NCBI GenBank assembly: GCA_026168455.1
Contig: CM047429.1
Coordinates: 37,494,066-37,558,065, forward strand
Length of the DNA stretch: 64,000 nucleotides
From: Theocolax elegans
Taxonomy: Eukaryota; Arthropoda; Insecta; Hymenoptera; Cerocephalidae
Direction: 5' to 3'
How positions within the stretch are numbered: position 1 is the first letter of the stretch; each line of letters starts with the position of its first letter. The position numbers and the translations under genes were made by a program. Below the pieces are notes generated by a model. That model was not told the origin of the DNA. It saw nothing but the letters and a program-made list of their open reading frames with translations, and made no database searches. Below, piece after piece: positions 9,871-21,304 of this stretch.

Positions 9871-10446
9871 TTTTTGTAACAAAATTACATTTTTCTGAAT
9901 CAGCGATAAATTGTTTTTATCCTCATTAATTTAAATTAAAGTTTTATACAGTGATATGACTCTAACTAATATTTACGTTAATTTAAACGTATACCTTTGT
10001 TTTTTATTATTAACTCTTATATGACAAATAGTTGCAACCAATTAAAATTATTTTATTTATAATAAATTTTTACTTTTTATTTTTAAGCATTTTTGTTCGG
10101 AAAGCATTTAAATGGTTAATAACATTACCTTTTTTTTATATAATTTAACTAATATAATAGATTCAATTATTTTTAAAAATCTTTAATATCTTAGCATTTA
10201 TTAAAATTTATATTGCAATTTTTGTAGATAAAAAAAATAATAATTTATTTTTATATAAATATTATAATATTATTATACTATAATAATATTTTTATTGTGT
10301 AAAATACAAACTTTACAGTGCCGTGACGAATTGTGTTTCATTTGATTTTGCGCATACCCGTAACGTGATAGATCGTTTAAATAAATTCTTATATTATTGC
10401 TGTAAATTTTTATGTTTTTTATAAATCGTTTCGTGACTTTATTTAA
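9871..10446. other. AT-rich intergenic DNA
   Basis: Mostly AT with homopolymer runs. No coding frame, repeat structure or RNA gene was recognised. Confidence 0.5.
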
Positions 10447-10721
10447 GGGGGTATCATATTCAATTAAAAATTCAAATTTCGCGCCAAAAAATAGCAGACG
10501 AAAAAACGCAATTTTCATATATTTTTCACGGTTTGCTCGGCAACATATTGTTATAATAACTTGAAACTCTGTAAAATGATAGATAATTACATAACAAAGG
10601 GCAACTAACTCCTGATTTTGCGAAAATTTGTTTTTATTAATTATTATAAGTAAATCATTTGTTTTTTCGTCTGCTATTTTGTTGCGCGAAATTTGAATTT
10701 TTAATTGAGTATGATACCCCC
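10447..10721. mobile_element. 275-bp palindromic MITE
   Basis: Terminal inverted repeats of about 55 bp begin GGGGGTATCATA and end TATGATACCCCC, with few mismatches. Flanks are TTAA on the left and TTCA on the right, which could be a mutated TTAA duplication. It carries no ORF of its own. Confidence 0.75.
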
Positions 10722-10741
10722 TTCAAGTTTTCACGAGAATA

Positions 10742-10879
10742 ATGAGTGAAGAATTTAAAAATATGGATCCAGCTAAGTTAGCTGAGTTTTTAAGTGAATT
10801 GGAGGAACGTGAAAAACTCGTAGCCGAATGTGAAAAAGCTTTAACGACCAAAATGCTCAATTTTTCTGTCGATTTTTAA
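10742..10879 (+). CDS. Small helical ORF, possible Gag fragment
   Basis: ATG to stop gives 45 codons. The protein is charged and helical (MDPAKLAEFLSELEEREKLV). It lies about 900 bases after the putative PBS near 9840 and could be the start of that element's Gag, cut off by later insertions. Length alone would not support a gene; composition and position make it worth listing. Confidence 0.3.
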   Translation: MSEEFKNMDPAKLAEFLSELEEREKLVAECEKALTTKMLNFSVDF

Positions 10880-11208
10880 CGCGTTTTTTTCGGTAGTCAT
10901 AGGCCTTAGAGATTTTTGCAAACACGTATTTTGATGGAAAATTTAACGCTTTTTCAGAATCTTTTTTTGAAATTGCGATTGATTGCGTTATAAAAAAGTT
11001 ATAGCCAATTAACAATAAAAAACGTGATAAATTTTGCCAAAAATCAAGTTTGCGATTTTTTTAGCAATGTTACCGCAAAGAAATTATCCTATAAATATGA
11101 TCAGAGGTGATCACGACTACGAAAGTATCTCCAGGAATTTTGGTGGAATTTTGGAACCACTTCTTCCAACAAAATGGTGGCAAAATAAAAAAAAAATCCA
11201 TAAAAAAC
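10880..11208. other. AT-rich spacer
   Basis: No gene is recognised. The text resembles low-copy repeat DNA, with 'ttaacgcgttttttt' and scattered Phe/Lys-like codons that do not form a family motif. Confidence 0.35.
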
Positions 11209-11455
11209 ATAACTCATTTTTTATCTGGAAAACCATTGAGTTTAGAGGAAAAGTTCATGGAACAAAAAAGTTTTAGAATTAATCGTGAAACACGCCTGAA
11301 TTTTTTCAAGCCATTGCCCAAAATCCATTTTTTCAAAATCATCTCCAAAAATTCTGAAAAAATCCAGGCTTGTTCCTTGATGAATTCTAAGACTTTTTTG
11401 TTTTATAAACTTGTTCTCTAAACTCAATTGTTTTCGAGATAAAAAATGAGTTAGG
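11209..11455. repeat. Imperfect palindrome left of piggyBac remnant
   Basis: It starts 'taactcattttttatct' and ends with the complement 'gataaaaaatgagtta'. The arms share blocks such as gagtttagagAAaagtt and 'acaaaaaagt'. The same sequence family, also palindromic, lies on the other side of the transposase at 13495-13765. Confidence 0.75.
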
Positions 11456-11774
11456 TTATAATTCCAGCAGCGGTAATATTTTTGACACAGAATAAAGAAC
11501 AGCCATTTAACAATAATATACTAATATTTTGCCTTTTTATGTGTATACCAGTGCAGTTTGTATAGCGCATACTAATATACACATATCAAAAAAGCAATTG
11601 TGAAAATTGTATGTAAGCTCATTTTTATTATTTTCTAGTCTCTTGTTATTTTGACACCATACAGTAAATCGAATCGAAAAGATTATTTTCCATTTCTAAA
11701 GTCGAGGTTTGACAAGAAGCATAGAAAACTGTAGTAATTATTTTCATTAGGTATTTTTATTATTTTATATAACC

Positions 11775-13397
11775 ATGTCGCAAAAACGTAAAAGACGTTC
11801 CATTCGCTCCCATGAAATGTACGAAATTGATACTTCAAAGAACACTTACGATGATATAGTTACCGTTCCAAATCCTGACAATTCTGGTTCTGATGGATCA
11901 GATTTCGATACTGATTCGGATGATGAAATTTCTAATATAACGCACACAGAAGCTTGTAAAACGTATACTGAAACTCAAACTAAATTAGAAAGAACGCATG
12001 TACTCCAGTGGATGGAAGGAGAAAAAATTATAATGATAATTTGGAAGCCAAAATTTTATTGAAAGACTCGTTAAAAAATAAAATACAAGAAATGGAGCCA
12101 GTAGAACTGTTTGAAATATTTTTCTCAACGGAAATGAAGCAATATATTATAGATGCTTGCAAAGAAAATAATTTTGATTTAAATTTAAGACTTAAATATA
12201 TTCGTGGGAATAATCATTTTGACTTCATTCAACAAAAGGAAATCTCAGAGGGACTACTGGTCAAGTGATCCCTTTTTATCTTGTAACGTTGTTTCTTCTG
12301 CTATGCCACGTAAAAAGTTTGAAGAGATCAAATCAAAATTAAAATATTCAAAAACGAAACATAAAAATCCAATTGACAATGCTTGGCGTGTCCGTTCACT
12401 ATAAAACGGATTTCAAATTAATATTATGAATTTCGGTGTGTGGAGAACTGCTCTTTCCATCGATCAAATGATGGTTAAGTCTTATGCGAGGACGTCACTA
12501 AAACAATTCATTCGAGGAAAACCCATACGATTTGGTCTCAAATTCTGGGGTATTTGTACTTCCGATGGTTTTGTATTAGGTCTTTACTTATACTGCGGAA
12601 AAAATTCTGCAACGGGAAGTAAATTTAGTAAGTGTGCATTAGGTTCTCGCGTTGTCATGAATTTACTAGAACAGTTTTTTCGTGTAATACCGCCGGGAAA
12701 AATATGTATGTTCCATCTATATTTTGATAATTATTTCACAAGCTTAGATCTTGCTGTGCATTTGAAGAAGCTTGGGCTAAAATGTACAGGTACTATTAGA
12801 GAAGATAGAGTCAAAGATAAAAATGTTCTAAATAAAAAAGCTCAAAGAGGTGAGTATGCCGTGAAGCACGATAAGAACAGTGATATAAATTACATCACTA
12901 TGATGGATTCAAAACCAGTTTCGAATATTTCTACTGCTGCAGGGGTAACTTCATTATCATTTTCAAAGATATATAGTAAGCAAGAAGGAAAAAAAGTTGA
13001 AATACCTTTTCCGAGGGCTATTAGCGTCTATAACAGTTTTATGGGTGGCAATGATGTTCACGACGGACATTGCAACAATTTGCTTCCGAGAATTCGTTCA
13101 AAAAAGTGGACGTGGGTAATTTTTTTAAGACTAATTCAAGCTTCGATTGTAAATGCTACTGTACTATTCAATGCTGTCAATGATGAGAAAAAACGGGTTG
13201 GAACAAAAGATTTCGCACTTTCAATAGCTAAAAATTACATGACGCAGGGACAATACAAAAGAGAGAAACACAATATGTCCAAACAAACGAAACTCAAACT
13301 TTGGTCTTATTGTCCCGTAAGAACGATAATTATCTGCAAAAAATATGATTTATCGATTTGTGTTGAATATTTAAAAAAAATACTGAAAAATTCGTAA
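11775..13397 (+). pseudogene. PiggyBac-like transposase, frameshifted
   Basis: The protein is read in four pieces: 11775-12062, 12008-12268, 12204-12404 and 12426-13397. Between the first three are two opposite frameshifts; between the last two is one in-frame TAA. The N-terminus is acidic (DNSGSDGSDFDTDSDDE). The DDE_Tnp_1_7 core is clear, with LSIDQMMVKSYARTSLKQ, then LYFDNYFTSLDL, then FMGGNDVHDGH. All three positions expected for the catalytic Asp residues are still Asp. The C-terminus keeps a few Cys but not a full Cys-rich domain. It cannot make a whole transposase. Confidence 0.9.
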
Positions 13398-13494
13398 TGC
13401 AGTGAGAGGCAAGGGGACTCACTCAAATCAAGCACCCCAAAGGAGACAAAATTCTACTACGTCCTCGTCGTTGTCTCTGGGTCATGCTAAGAGT

Positions 13495-13765
13495 AGAACA
13501 TTTTTTATCTACAAAACAGGTTTAGAGAACAAGTTTATAAAACAAAAAAGTCTTAGAATTCATCGAGGAACAACCCTGGATTTTTTCATAATTTTTGGAG
13601 ATGATTTTGAAAAAATGGATTTTTCGTATTTTCCGAAAATTCAAAAATCGCCTCGGAAAGTTCTGAAAAAATTCAGGCGTGTTTCTCGATTAATTCTAAG
13701 ACTTTTTGTTCCATGAACTTTTCCTTTAAACTCAATGATTTCCGAGATAAAAAATGAGTTATAAA
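13495..13765. repeat. Imperfect palindrome right of piggyBac remnant
   Basis: Same family as 11209-11455. Its outer arm is the inverted copy of the left unit's outer arm ('ttcatggaacaaaa', 'aaacacgcctgaattttttc'). The pair could be very long terminal inverted repeats of the transposon, or two MITEs that happen to flank it. Confidence 0.7.
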
Positions 13766-13783
13766 GTACTCTAACGGTGGGGG

Positions 13784-14200
13784 TGTTACGTTCTGATGAT
13801 ACTAATAAATTAGTATATTAAATATTAATAAAGACAATGACATTTTCATACACAAAAAGGATCCAGTTACGTCTGGTATACATCCGGCGTAGTCGAATCC
13901 AACTTACGTAAAAGTCTAAAATGAAGAGTTGCATTTTCGACGACTAACGAACGTATTGCGAGAGTTCTCACGGTTTAGCTAAAAACTGAAAACCTGCAGT
14001 TTTCGCCAACCGACGAACGCACTGTAAGCGTCGTCGACGTACACTAGGCGTAGTTTTTAAGTCGTTAATTGTGTAGCATCTACAAGGTAACGCACTTGCT
14101 CATTTGCCACGACCGCGATCAGTTCAAAATTCTTCCTTCCCTTTTTTTCGACCACGAGCAAGAAATCTAAATTAGTATCCAATATATTTGTATTCCTTAA

Positions 14201-14239
<39 letters not shown>

Positions 14240-14388
14240 GAACAATAAAGTGTTATTTTTGTTATTAATTACTTCACGTTTATATATTAATTATTTACTA
14301 TTCAACCATTCGATTGAGACTTAATAATTTAGTCTTTTCCCGCAATCTACTTGATTATTATACTAAATTAATCAGTCAAGACGTAACA
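13784..14388 (+). repeat. Probable LTR (605 bp) with upstream PPT
   Basis: Begins TGTTACG and ends CGTAACA, a 7-bp inverted terminal repeat. It is preceded directly by a purine run (cggtggggg) that fits a polypurine tract, so this would be a 3' LTR on the plus strand. It holds an AATAAA at about 14244 and an AT repeat. The rest of the element is not recognisable upstream. Confidence 0.6.
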
Positions 14389-15121
14389 TAGAGTTAAAAA
14401 TATATAAAAATTAAATATAAAATTAGTGTAATCTCGATCGAGGGAGCGTTAGCGATCAACAAATTGTTGCTAGTTTTAAATAATTCCGACATTGTGTCCC
14501 AAAATATATGACAATATACTAATTTACTCGAAGTTCAATATAGCTTTTTATTTTTTATGATTTTTATCATGTATTTTATTTTATTAATATGACATTTAAT
14601 ACAACGCTAATCATATTAGTAGTTAGTGTAAGTTGACAATACATTTACGTAATTAAAAATACAAGAATATATTGTTTCATCATATAACATGTTTCAAATA
14701 ACTCTAATTTATAGACTAGTATTCATTATTTAAATAATATCTAAAATATTTAAAATATTGATAAATTAAAGTAGAATTAAAATGATTTTTATTATGAAAT
14801 ATGTTACATATATGTTGCACATCATATTATAAAGTATGCTGAACCCATTAACACCCAAACGACCAACATTTTTTTTCTTTTTTCATAGTCATTAAATTAA
14901 ATTGTAAACTATAAATTTAAATATTAAATTGAAAAATGAAAATTTAAACATTAAATTGAATATTATAATTTTAAATATTGAATTGAGAAAAAAAGTCTAT
15001 AAACTGAAATGAAAAATAAAAATTGAAAATCATTTAAATTGTACAGATCATTAATGAGACCTGATTTGTAAAAATCAGTTATGAAAAAATACATTTTTTC
15101 TAATTTTGTACTATTATGTAG
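14389..15121. other. AT-rich spacer upstream of the two-gene unit
   Basis: No gene seen. There is simple 'aaattgaaaatttaaa' repetition around 14890-15030. A 5' exon of the gene at 15122 may lie here, since the first exon I can define starts after an AG acceptor. Confidence 0.4.
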
Positions 15122-16680
15122 GACTGGTCACCAAGTTTGCTGCAAGAACAGGAAATCCTATCCAAAGCAGAAAATTCTTCAAAATTAGTTACAGAATCTT
15201 CGATCGAAAATCTTTCTGGTAATGCAGAAGCTTTAAAACGACAGGTATACCAAGTCATTGATTTTATAGAATTTTGGTTATATAGAAGTTTTTGTTATAA
15301 AAATATTTATTTTTTACATAATAGGGGTTAAAAGAGTACCTCGAAAATACTGGTGAAGGAGAGTTGATTCTTCGAAATTATAAGAGTAATTCTGATAGAC
15401 TGTCAAAAAATGTCAGATCAAAGCTCGTTAGGCTACTCATAAAACGAGAACGGGATAAAGCTTTAAAAGCAATCAAACCTGGCGATCAATTATTAAGTTT
15501 TGAGTGAGTAAGATTTTATATTGCGTTTAAATGTTTATACTTAAAAAGAGACAAGTATCTTATAAAATATTCTTTGTAGAATTAAACCGGCAAAATTGGA
15601 AGCTTTAGCCTTAGAAATAATATCTTTATTTCCTGGAGAACGCTCTTCGACTTATTACGTTAGGAGTAAAACGGTTAACAAACAAACATTTCCTCCAAGT
15701 GGAAAATTATGGGACCACTTGAACTACCTAAAAGGAACTTTGAGAGATGAAGGTCACTTGACAAAGAGAAGAGGTTCGAATCAACCACCGGCTGTCGTCG
15801 CAACTTCAGTTCAAGGTTAATACCTTATAGTATTGATATATATTTTTAAGTTGAAACAAAAGCATGTAATTATTCTAAAATTTAATAGATGCCCAGATGC
15901 TTGAATGGCTTGAGACCAATGTTGAGCCAGTAGAGCGCTTAACTAAATATTGGGCAGAAACACATAACATCAGGAGATCACTGCTATTGGTAAAAAATTT
16001 AACCATAGCAGAGTACTTTAATAAATTCTTATGCTTACGAAGTCAATTATAGGAATAGAATTGGTAAAAATAATATATATTATAAATAATTTATATTGCA
16101 TTGTATTATTAATTATGGTCTTTCAGTTAATTCTTGATTTTTATATGCTACATGAAGAAAAAGAACTAGCATTAGCAAATAAATGGAATGTTGTAAAATC
16201 ATGCATTTATGAAGAGTTAACTCAATGTAATATCAAAGATATAAATGATTTAACTTATCTAAAATTATTGAATGTCAACAAATTAGATGCTGGTGAGATT
16301 AAATATTAGCATAATTTCTTCTTATTGGCAAAAAATTTATTTATTTATTTAATTTTATTTTAAAATGTTTAGAAAATGAAGATGTTATAACTCTGTACTT
16401 ACTACCATATCTTATCAACTCCAAACGTCCAATAAAGAGAAAACCATCTGAAAATGCAGGAGAAAACGCAAGAATTCGAAGACTTTCGCTTCAGGAAAGA
16501 CGAAATAGTTTTCTTTATGTGATTCCGGTATAGATTGCTGATACTTTTTTTAACAGTTTGATATTGCAGCTAATTATACAAGTTACCTATAAATTTATAC
16601 ATTTTAAGGCTGCTGCTGACTTTGAAGCTGAAATACAGCATTTAAAGGATAACTTGCGGAAAGATGGTGAACTGTTCTAG
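15122..16680 (+). CDS. Seven-exon gene, companion ORF of a transposon-like unit
   Basis: Exons are 15122-15244, 15325-15503, 15580-15815, 15889-15989, 16127-16292, 16373-16527 and 16609-16680. Every intron is GT-AG and all phases agree, giving about 340 residues. Recognisable pieces are NVRSKLVRLLIKRERDKAL, FPGERSSTYYVRSK, GKLWDHLNYLKGTLRDEG, MLEWLETNVEPVERL and INSKRPIKRK. I know similar proteins only as uncharacterised, repetitive arthropod proteins. The last exon meets TAG at 16678, yet the same frame stays open to a TAA at 16819-16821 (LVILLGSVLEIKSFHVL, FDFAFKIFFALDC). The TAG is therefore probably a recent nonsense change or a read-through codon. The true N-terminus may lie in an unseen upstream exon. 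Confidence 0.7.
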
Positions 16681-16820
16681 CCATTAGTAATTTTACTTGG
16701 TTCCGTGTTGGAAATTAAATCATTCCACGTCCTAGTAGAAAATCAAGTGTACGATTTTAACACATGTCTGGCAGCATTTGATTTTGCATTCAAAATTTTT
16801 TTTGCTTTGGATTGTAAATA

Positions 16821-19331
16821 ATGTTCGTTTGTAAGTCGTGCCATGATTCATTTAACAGTGATCGCGAAATTTTAATACACATGCAATATTGTAGTATAGA
16901 GTCCAATAATTTTAAATGTTTTGTAGAAAATTGCAATCGTTCGTTTTCATTGTACAGCAACCTTAAGAAACATTATAATCGCAAACATGTCAGTGCAGAA
17001 CAAGTTTCCAACAAATTCATTGATAATTTTGAGGAAAATGATTCTATTTATGAAAAAGAAAATGCCACTGATGATACAAAAAAGCATTTCGATTATATCG
17101 AATTATACAGTAGTGACGAATCTGGTGTAACAGAAAACTCTACAATTTTTGAAAGTGAGGATGAAATTGACAACTCTGAATTTGAAAATGATGATACTTC
17201 GGTACATTCTACTGTATTAGATTCAGTTGCTCGTTTTATTGCAAAACTATACTCATTTGCAGAAGTACCACGTAGCCGTGTAATAGAGATTTTGCAAAAT
17301 GTATCCTTACTTCAAAAATTATGGACAGATAATTTGAAATATGAATTATTAAAAAACTTTAATATTGATAATTCGTTAAAAAGAGAAAAAGTAGATAATT
17401 TGTTCCGAAAGTATAGTGCGATATTTGATAACTTTCAAACTGAGCAAAAGTTCTTTACTTATTTTAAAAAACTTGATACGTTTATTTATCCGCAGTCATT
17501 TATGGTAGGAGAACGAGTTGATTATAGACAAAAAAATGAAGAATTACAATTGTGCCATACACCTGTTAACGTACAATTTATACCAATGACTAAAGTTTTA
17601 CAAAAGTTCTTTGAAATGCCATTCATTTTAGATGATACGATTAAATATTTACAGAATTTAAAAAACACAACTATTATCAGCAACATTGTACAAGGTACTT
17701 TAATGTATGATTCTATTTTTAACGGTACTACTAAATTAGTATTGCCTTTGACAATATATTTTGACGACTATGAAACCAATAATCCGTTGGGTTCACATAG
17801 AGGCATTAGTAAATGTGGAGCATTGTATGTATCAATTCCTTGTTTGCCACCTAAATATTACTCCAAAATCGACAATATATTTTTATATTTACTTTTTAAC
17901 AGTCTGGATCGTAAAGCATTTTCAAATAAATTAATTTTTACGAAAGCTATTCACGAACTAAATTTTTTAAGATCGAATGGTATTACAGTAAATTATAAAA
18001 ATAAGCCTATACAAATATTTTTTCAAGTTTCTAACTTTGTTGCCGATAATTTAGGCAGTCATTCAATTCTCGGATTTAATGAAAGTTTTAATTCTAATTA
18101 CTTTTGCCTTTTCTGTTTGACGCAATTACAAGAAATCAATACAAAATTTTATGAAAAAGACTGTGTGCTCCGTGACAAAATAAATTACGCTCGCCACATT
18201 CAATTAAATGATCCAAAGTTGAGTGGCATTAAGGAAGAATGCGTTTTTCATAAATTAGATGGATTTCATATAGTTGACAATGTTGGTGTGGATATCATGC
18301 ATGATATTTTCGAAGGTGTCTGCCGATATGATGTGGCACAATTGTTATATCATTATATTTATGAAACCAAACTTTTTACATTGGAAGAACTAAATTTTAG
18401 AATTCGAGCATTTGATTATGGTCCAAAAAATAGTATCAATAAACCTCCGGAAATTATGGACAGTCAATTGAAAAAAAAATGTTTTATCATGTCATCTTCT
18501 GAAATGGTTTGCTTAACCACAAATTTAACTTTAATTATAGGTTTCCTTGTACCCCAAGGGGATAAATACTGGGATCTACTAATTCTTTTAAAACAAATTA
18601 TTGTTATAGTTACCAATAAAAATATCATTTTCGAAACTCATTGTCTACTTAACACTCTTGTTAGTGATTACTTAATTTTACTACGAACATTATTTCCATC
18701 TCGAGATTTAAAACCAAAACATCATTTTCTTTTGCACGCTGGAAAAAGTATGCTAAAATTTGGACCATTAGAAAAGATATGTTGCTTAAGATATGAAAGT
18801 AAAAATCAGCAGGGATGTAAAATTTCAAAAGTTGCTAGAACTCGCGTAAACGTATGCCGTACGATTGCTATAAGGCATCAATTACTATTAAACTATAGAT
18901 TTATTTTATGTCCAAATAAACCACCTTTTACAACAGGTGCAAAAAAAAATGTATTAATTGCCTCTCTACAATATATCAATGATTTTATTTATTTATTGAC
19001 AGAAACTAAAAAAGATTTAATTTGTATCACTAAAATTCTCTACTTAAATGGAGAAACTGTTAAACGAAATACAATCGTAGCAAAATTTAACGAAGACGAC
19101 TGGAATTTTTATTCTGTCTATCACATTATTGTAACAGATACAGGGTTCTTGCTAATATGTAAATGGTTTCAAGACTGTTTCTTGAACAGGAATTTTCAGG
19201 CATATAAAATTTATGATAAAAATAATTTTTGTTGGACTATTTTATATTCTGCAGACCTTGAAAATTGTTATATTGCTAATATAAATGTTTTAAGCGATGG
19301 TAATGCTTATATTTTAAAAATAAGGATGTAG
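16821..19331 (+). CDS. 836-residue zinc-finger protein, transposase-like
   Basis: This is an intact ORF. Two N-terminal zinc fingers are visible: C4, C7, H20, C24 and C33, C38, H51, H56. An acidic linker follows to about residue 130. The core has IYFDDYETNNPLGSH (about 311-325), a Cys pair CLFC (about 427), GVDIMHDIFEGV (about 490-500) and CLRYESKNQQGCK (about 655-668). The order (acidic block, NLPP-like CLPPK, Cys pair, HD motif, late Arg-Tyr-Glu) resembles Tnp2/CACTA or KDZ-type transposases, so D314, D493 or D497 and E659 are candidate metal ligands. That is inference. Its ATG overlaps the stop of the preceding open frame (TAATG). No terminal repeats of the unit were found. Confidence 0.75.
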   Translation: MFVCKSCHDSFNSDREILIHMQYCSIESNNFKCFVENCNRSFSLYSNLKKHYNRKHVSAEQVSNKFIDNFEENDSIYEKENATDDTKKHFDYIELYSSDESGVTENSTIFESEDEIDNSEFENDDTSVHSTVLDSVARFIAKLYSFAEVPRSRVIEILQNVSLLQKLWTDNLKYELLKNFNIDNSLKREKVDNLFRKYSAIFDNFQTEQKFFTYFKKLDTFIYPQSFMVGERVDYRQKNEELQLCHTPVNVQFIPMTKVLQKFFEMPFILDDTIKYLQNLKNTTIISNIVQGTLMYDSIFNGTTKLVLPLTIYFDDYETNNPLGSHRGISKCGALYVSIPCLPPKYYSKIDNIFLYLLFNSLDRKAFSNKLIFTKAIHELNFLRSNGITVNYKNKPIQIFFQVSNFVADNLGSHSILGFNESFNSNYFCLFCLTQLQEINTKFYEKDCVLRDKINYARHIQLNDPKLSGIKEECVFHKLDGFHIVDNVGVDIMHDIFEGVCRYDVAQLLYHYIYETKLFTLEELNFRIRAFDYGPKNSINKPPEIMDSQLKKKCFIMSSSEMVCLTTNLTLIIGFLVPQGDKYWDLLILLKQIIVIVTNKNIIFETHCLLNTLVSDYLILLRTLFPSRDLKPKHHFLLHAGKSMLKFGPLEKICCLRYESKNQQGCKISKVARTRVNVCRTIAIRHQLLLNYRFILCPNKPPFTTGAKKNVLIASLQYINDFIYLLTETKKDLICITKILYLNGETVKRNTIVAKFNEDDWNFYSVYHIIVTDTGFLLICKWFQDCFLNRNFQAYKIYDKNNFCWTILYSADLENCYIANINVLSDGNAYILKIRM

Positions 19332-19360
19332 TTTATAAAAATGAATTATTAAATTAAAAT

Positions 19361-19366
19361 AATAAA
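19361..19366 (+). terminator. Polyadenylation signal AATAAA
   Basis: Canonical hexamer about 30 bases after the stop of the 836-residue ORF, followed by a T-rich tract. Confidence 0.55.
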
Positions 19367-19424
19367 TGTTTTTTAGAATAATTTAATTAAATAATAATAT
19401 AATACTTGTAATGATAATGTACTA

Positions 19425-20117
19425 ACAAGGGAAGTACATGACCTCCGGGAAACGGATCTCATCCTAACTTTGGTATGTCTTTTATAATATAAAAATATGA
19501 AGAAAGCCAAGTTATCTCTTGCCAATGGCCACTTTTACGGAAGTTATTCGACATTCAATAATAATAGCAGTAAAAATTACTTCCAATTCGGTCGCTTATA
19601 ACTCGGAAACAAATAAAGATAAACAATCAAACCAAAAACCAGAAAAAAGTTGAGTTCATGTAGATATGGTTTAAAAAAAAAGAAGCTCAAATTGATTAAT
19701 TTAAAGCAAAGTTATGAAGAAAATAAAAAATTGAAGATTATTAGGCCAAAAGAAACAATAAATTTTTCATATTAAATTTTGGTTAAAATTTCTTCAATTT
19801 TTTATTTTCTTCATAACTTTGCTTTAAACTAAGCAATTTGAGCTTCTTTTTTTTCAAACCATACAACATTCAACACATTCTACTTGAACTCAACTTTCTT
19901 TTGGTTTTGGTTCGATTGTTTATCTTTATTTGTTTCCGAGTTATAAGCGATCCAATTGGAAGTAATTTTTACTGCTATTATTATTGGATGTCGAATAACG
20001 TCCGTAAAAGTGGCCATTGGCAAGAGATAACTTGGCTTTCTTCATATTTTTATATTATAAAAGACATACCAATGTTAGGATGAGATCCGTTTCCCGGAGG
20101 TCATGTACTACCCTTGT
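19425..20117. mobile_element. 693-bp foldback MITE, family B
   Basis: Arms of about 310 bp are nearly perfect inverted copies, starting ACAAGGGAAGTACATGACC and ending GGTCATGTACTACCCTTGT. Relatives of the same termini occur at 56746 and 57342-59497. It lies 94 bp after the 836-residue gene. The frame at 19838-20083 is only arm sequence. Confidence 0.9.
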
Positions 20118-20433
20118 AAGTTAAATTATAATAAAAATATATTTAAATATTGTTAATTTTATTTTTTGCTATTAAAAAACAATTTTAATTTAATCATGAA
20201 CTGACTAAATGATACATCATGAGCTGCCGCTAGATGTCTTTTGGCAAAAATATTAAATTCGCAAGTGCTTAATTATAACCTCGGTTAGTATATTAAGCCG
20301 AATTAATTCCTTATTTATCAACATAATATATACAGCGATTGCGAAATAGATGCGTTATTCATTGTAAGATTCATTGCGTGGTGTCGTAGCGAAGTAACAA
20401 TTTAATTAAATAGAAATATTAAACTACAATTAA

Positions 20434-20472
<39 letters not shown>

Positions 20473-21304
20473 GTGTATACTAACAGTGGTTATAGAATGC
20501 ACGCGTTGATTCAATGATAGAAAATTATTTGTTTTAATTAAATCATTTACAATTTTATTAAACATCACCTTTATAAAAATTACTACATAATATAGTAAAA
20601 GTGTTCACAGATCGCACAGTAAATTTTAAAACCTTTAACAATAAAAATTACAATGTAGGTACAACAAAATTTACAACTCAGATAATAAATTTTAAGATTT
20701 TTCGAGTTTATATTTATCAATTATTCATAAGTAAATTTTACTATATCAAAATTTGTAATATTTTCAATAAATCAAGTATGTCCCTCAGTTACTAAAAAAT
20801 ATAGTAATTTTTCTTTTACAATTATGTAATTTTTCTTGAAATTTTTTTCTCCGTGTATATATATAATAGTTTATTTATAATAACATATTAAGATTATCGT
20901 AGGAAGAAGTAAATAGAATGTAACTAAAGGAAAAAATAATTGGATATAATTATGGATTAAAACGCAAATTTTGAAAGAGGGTGCAAATTACGAATTACGG
21001 GAGAAATGGAAGAAACAGGTTTTTATTTATATACCACTAAAATGTTATAAATAATTCTTTAAAACTAATACAAAAATTAATTTAATTAAGTAGAAAGTTT
21101 TATTACTCTAAAAGTACAAAATATTAATGACATAGAACTCTTGGCGATGACTTAAATAAATTAATCTTAGGAGGTATAGTTCTATTTAGATCCGTTTAAA
21201 ATAATCTAAAATTTTAATAGGTTTTTACTAAATACTACAATTAAGTTTATGCACTTTACTATTTTTGGTAAGTTAATTGTTCATTACCACATATATATAT
21301 ATAT
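20118..21304. other. AT-rich DNA without genes
   Basis: Contains an AT repeat near 20437-20470 and no supported ORF or repeat family. Confidence 0.5.
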
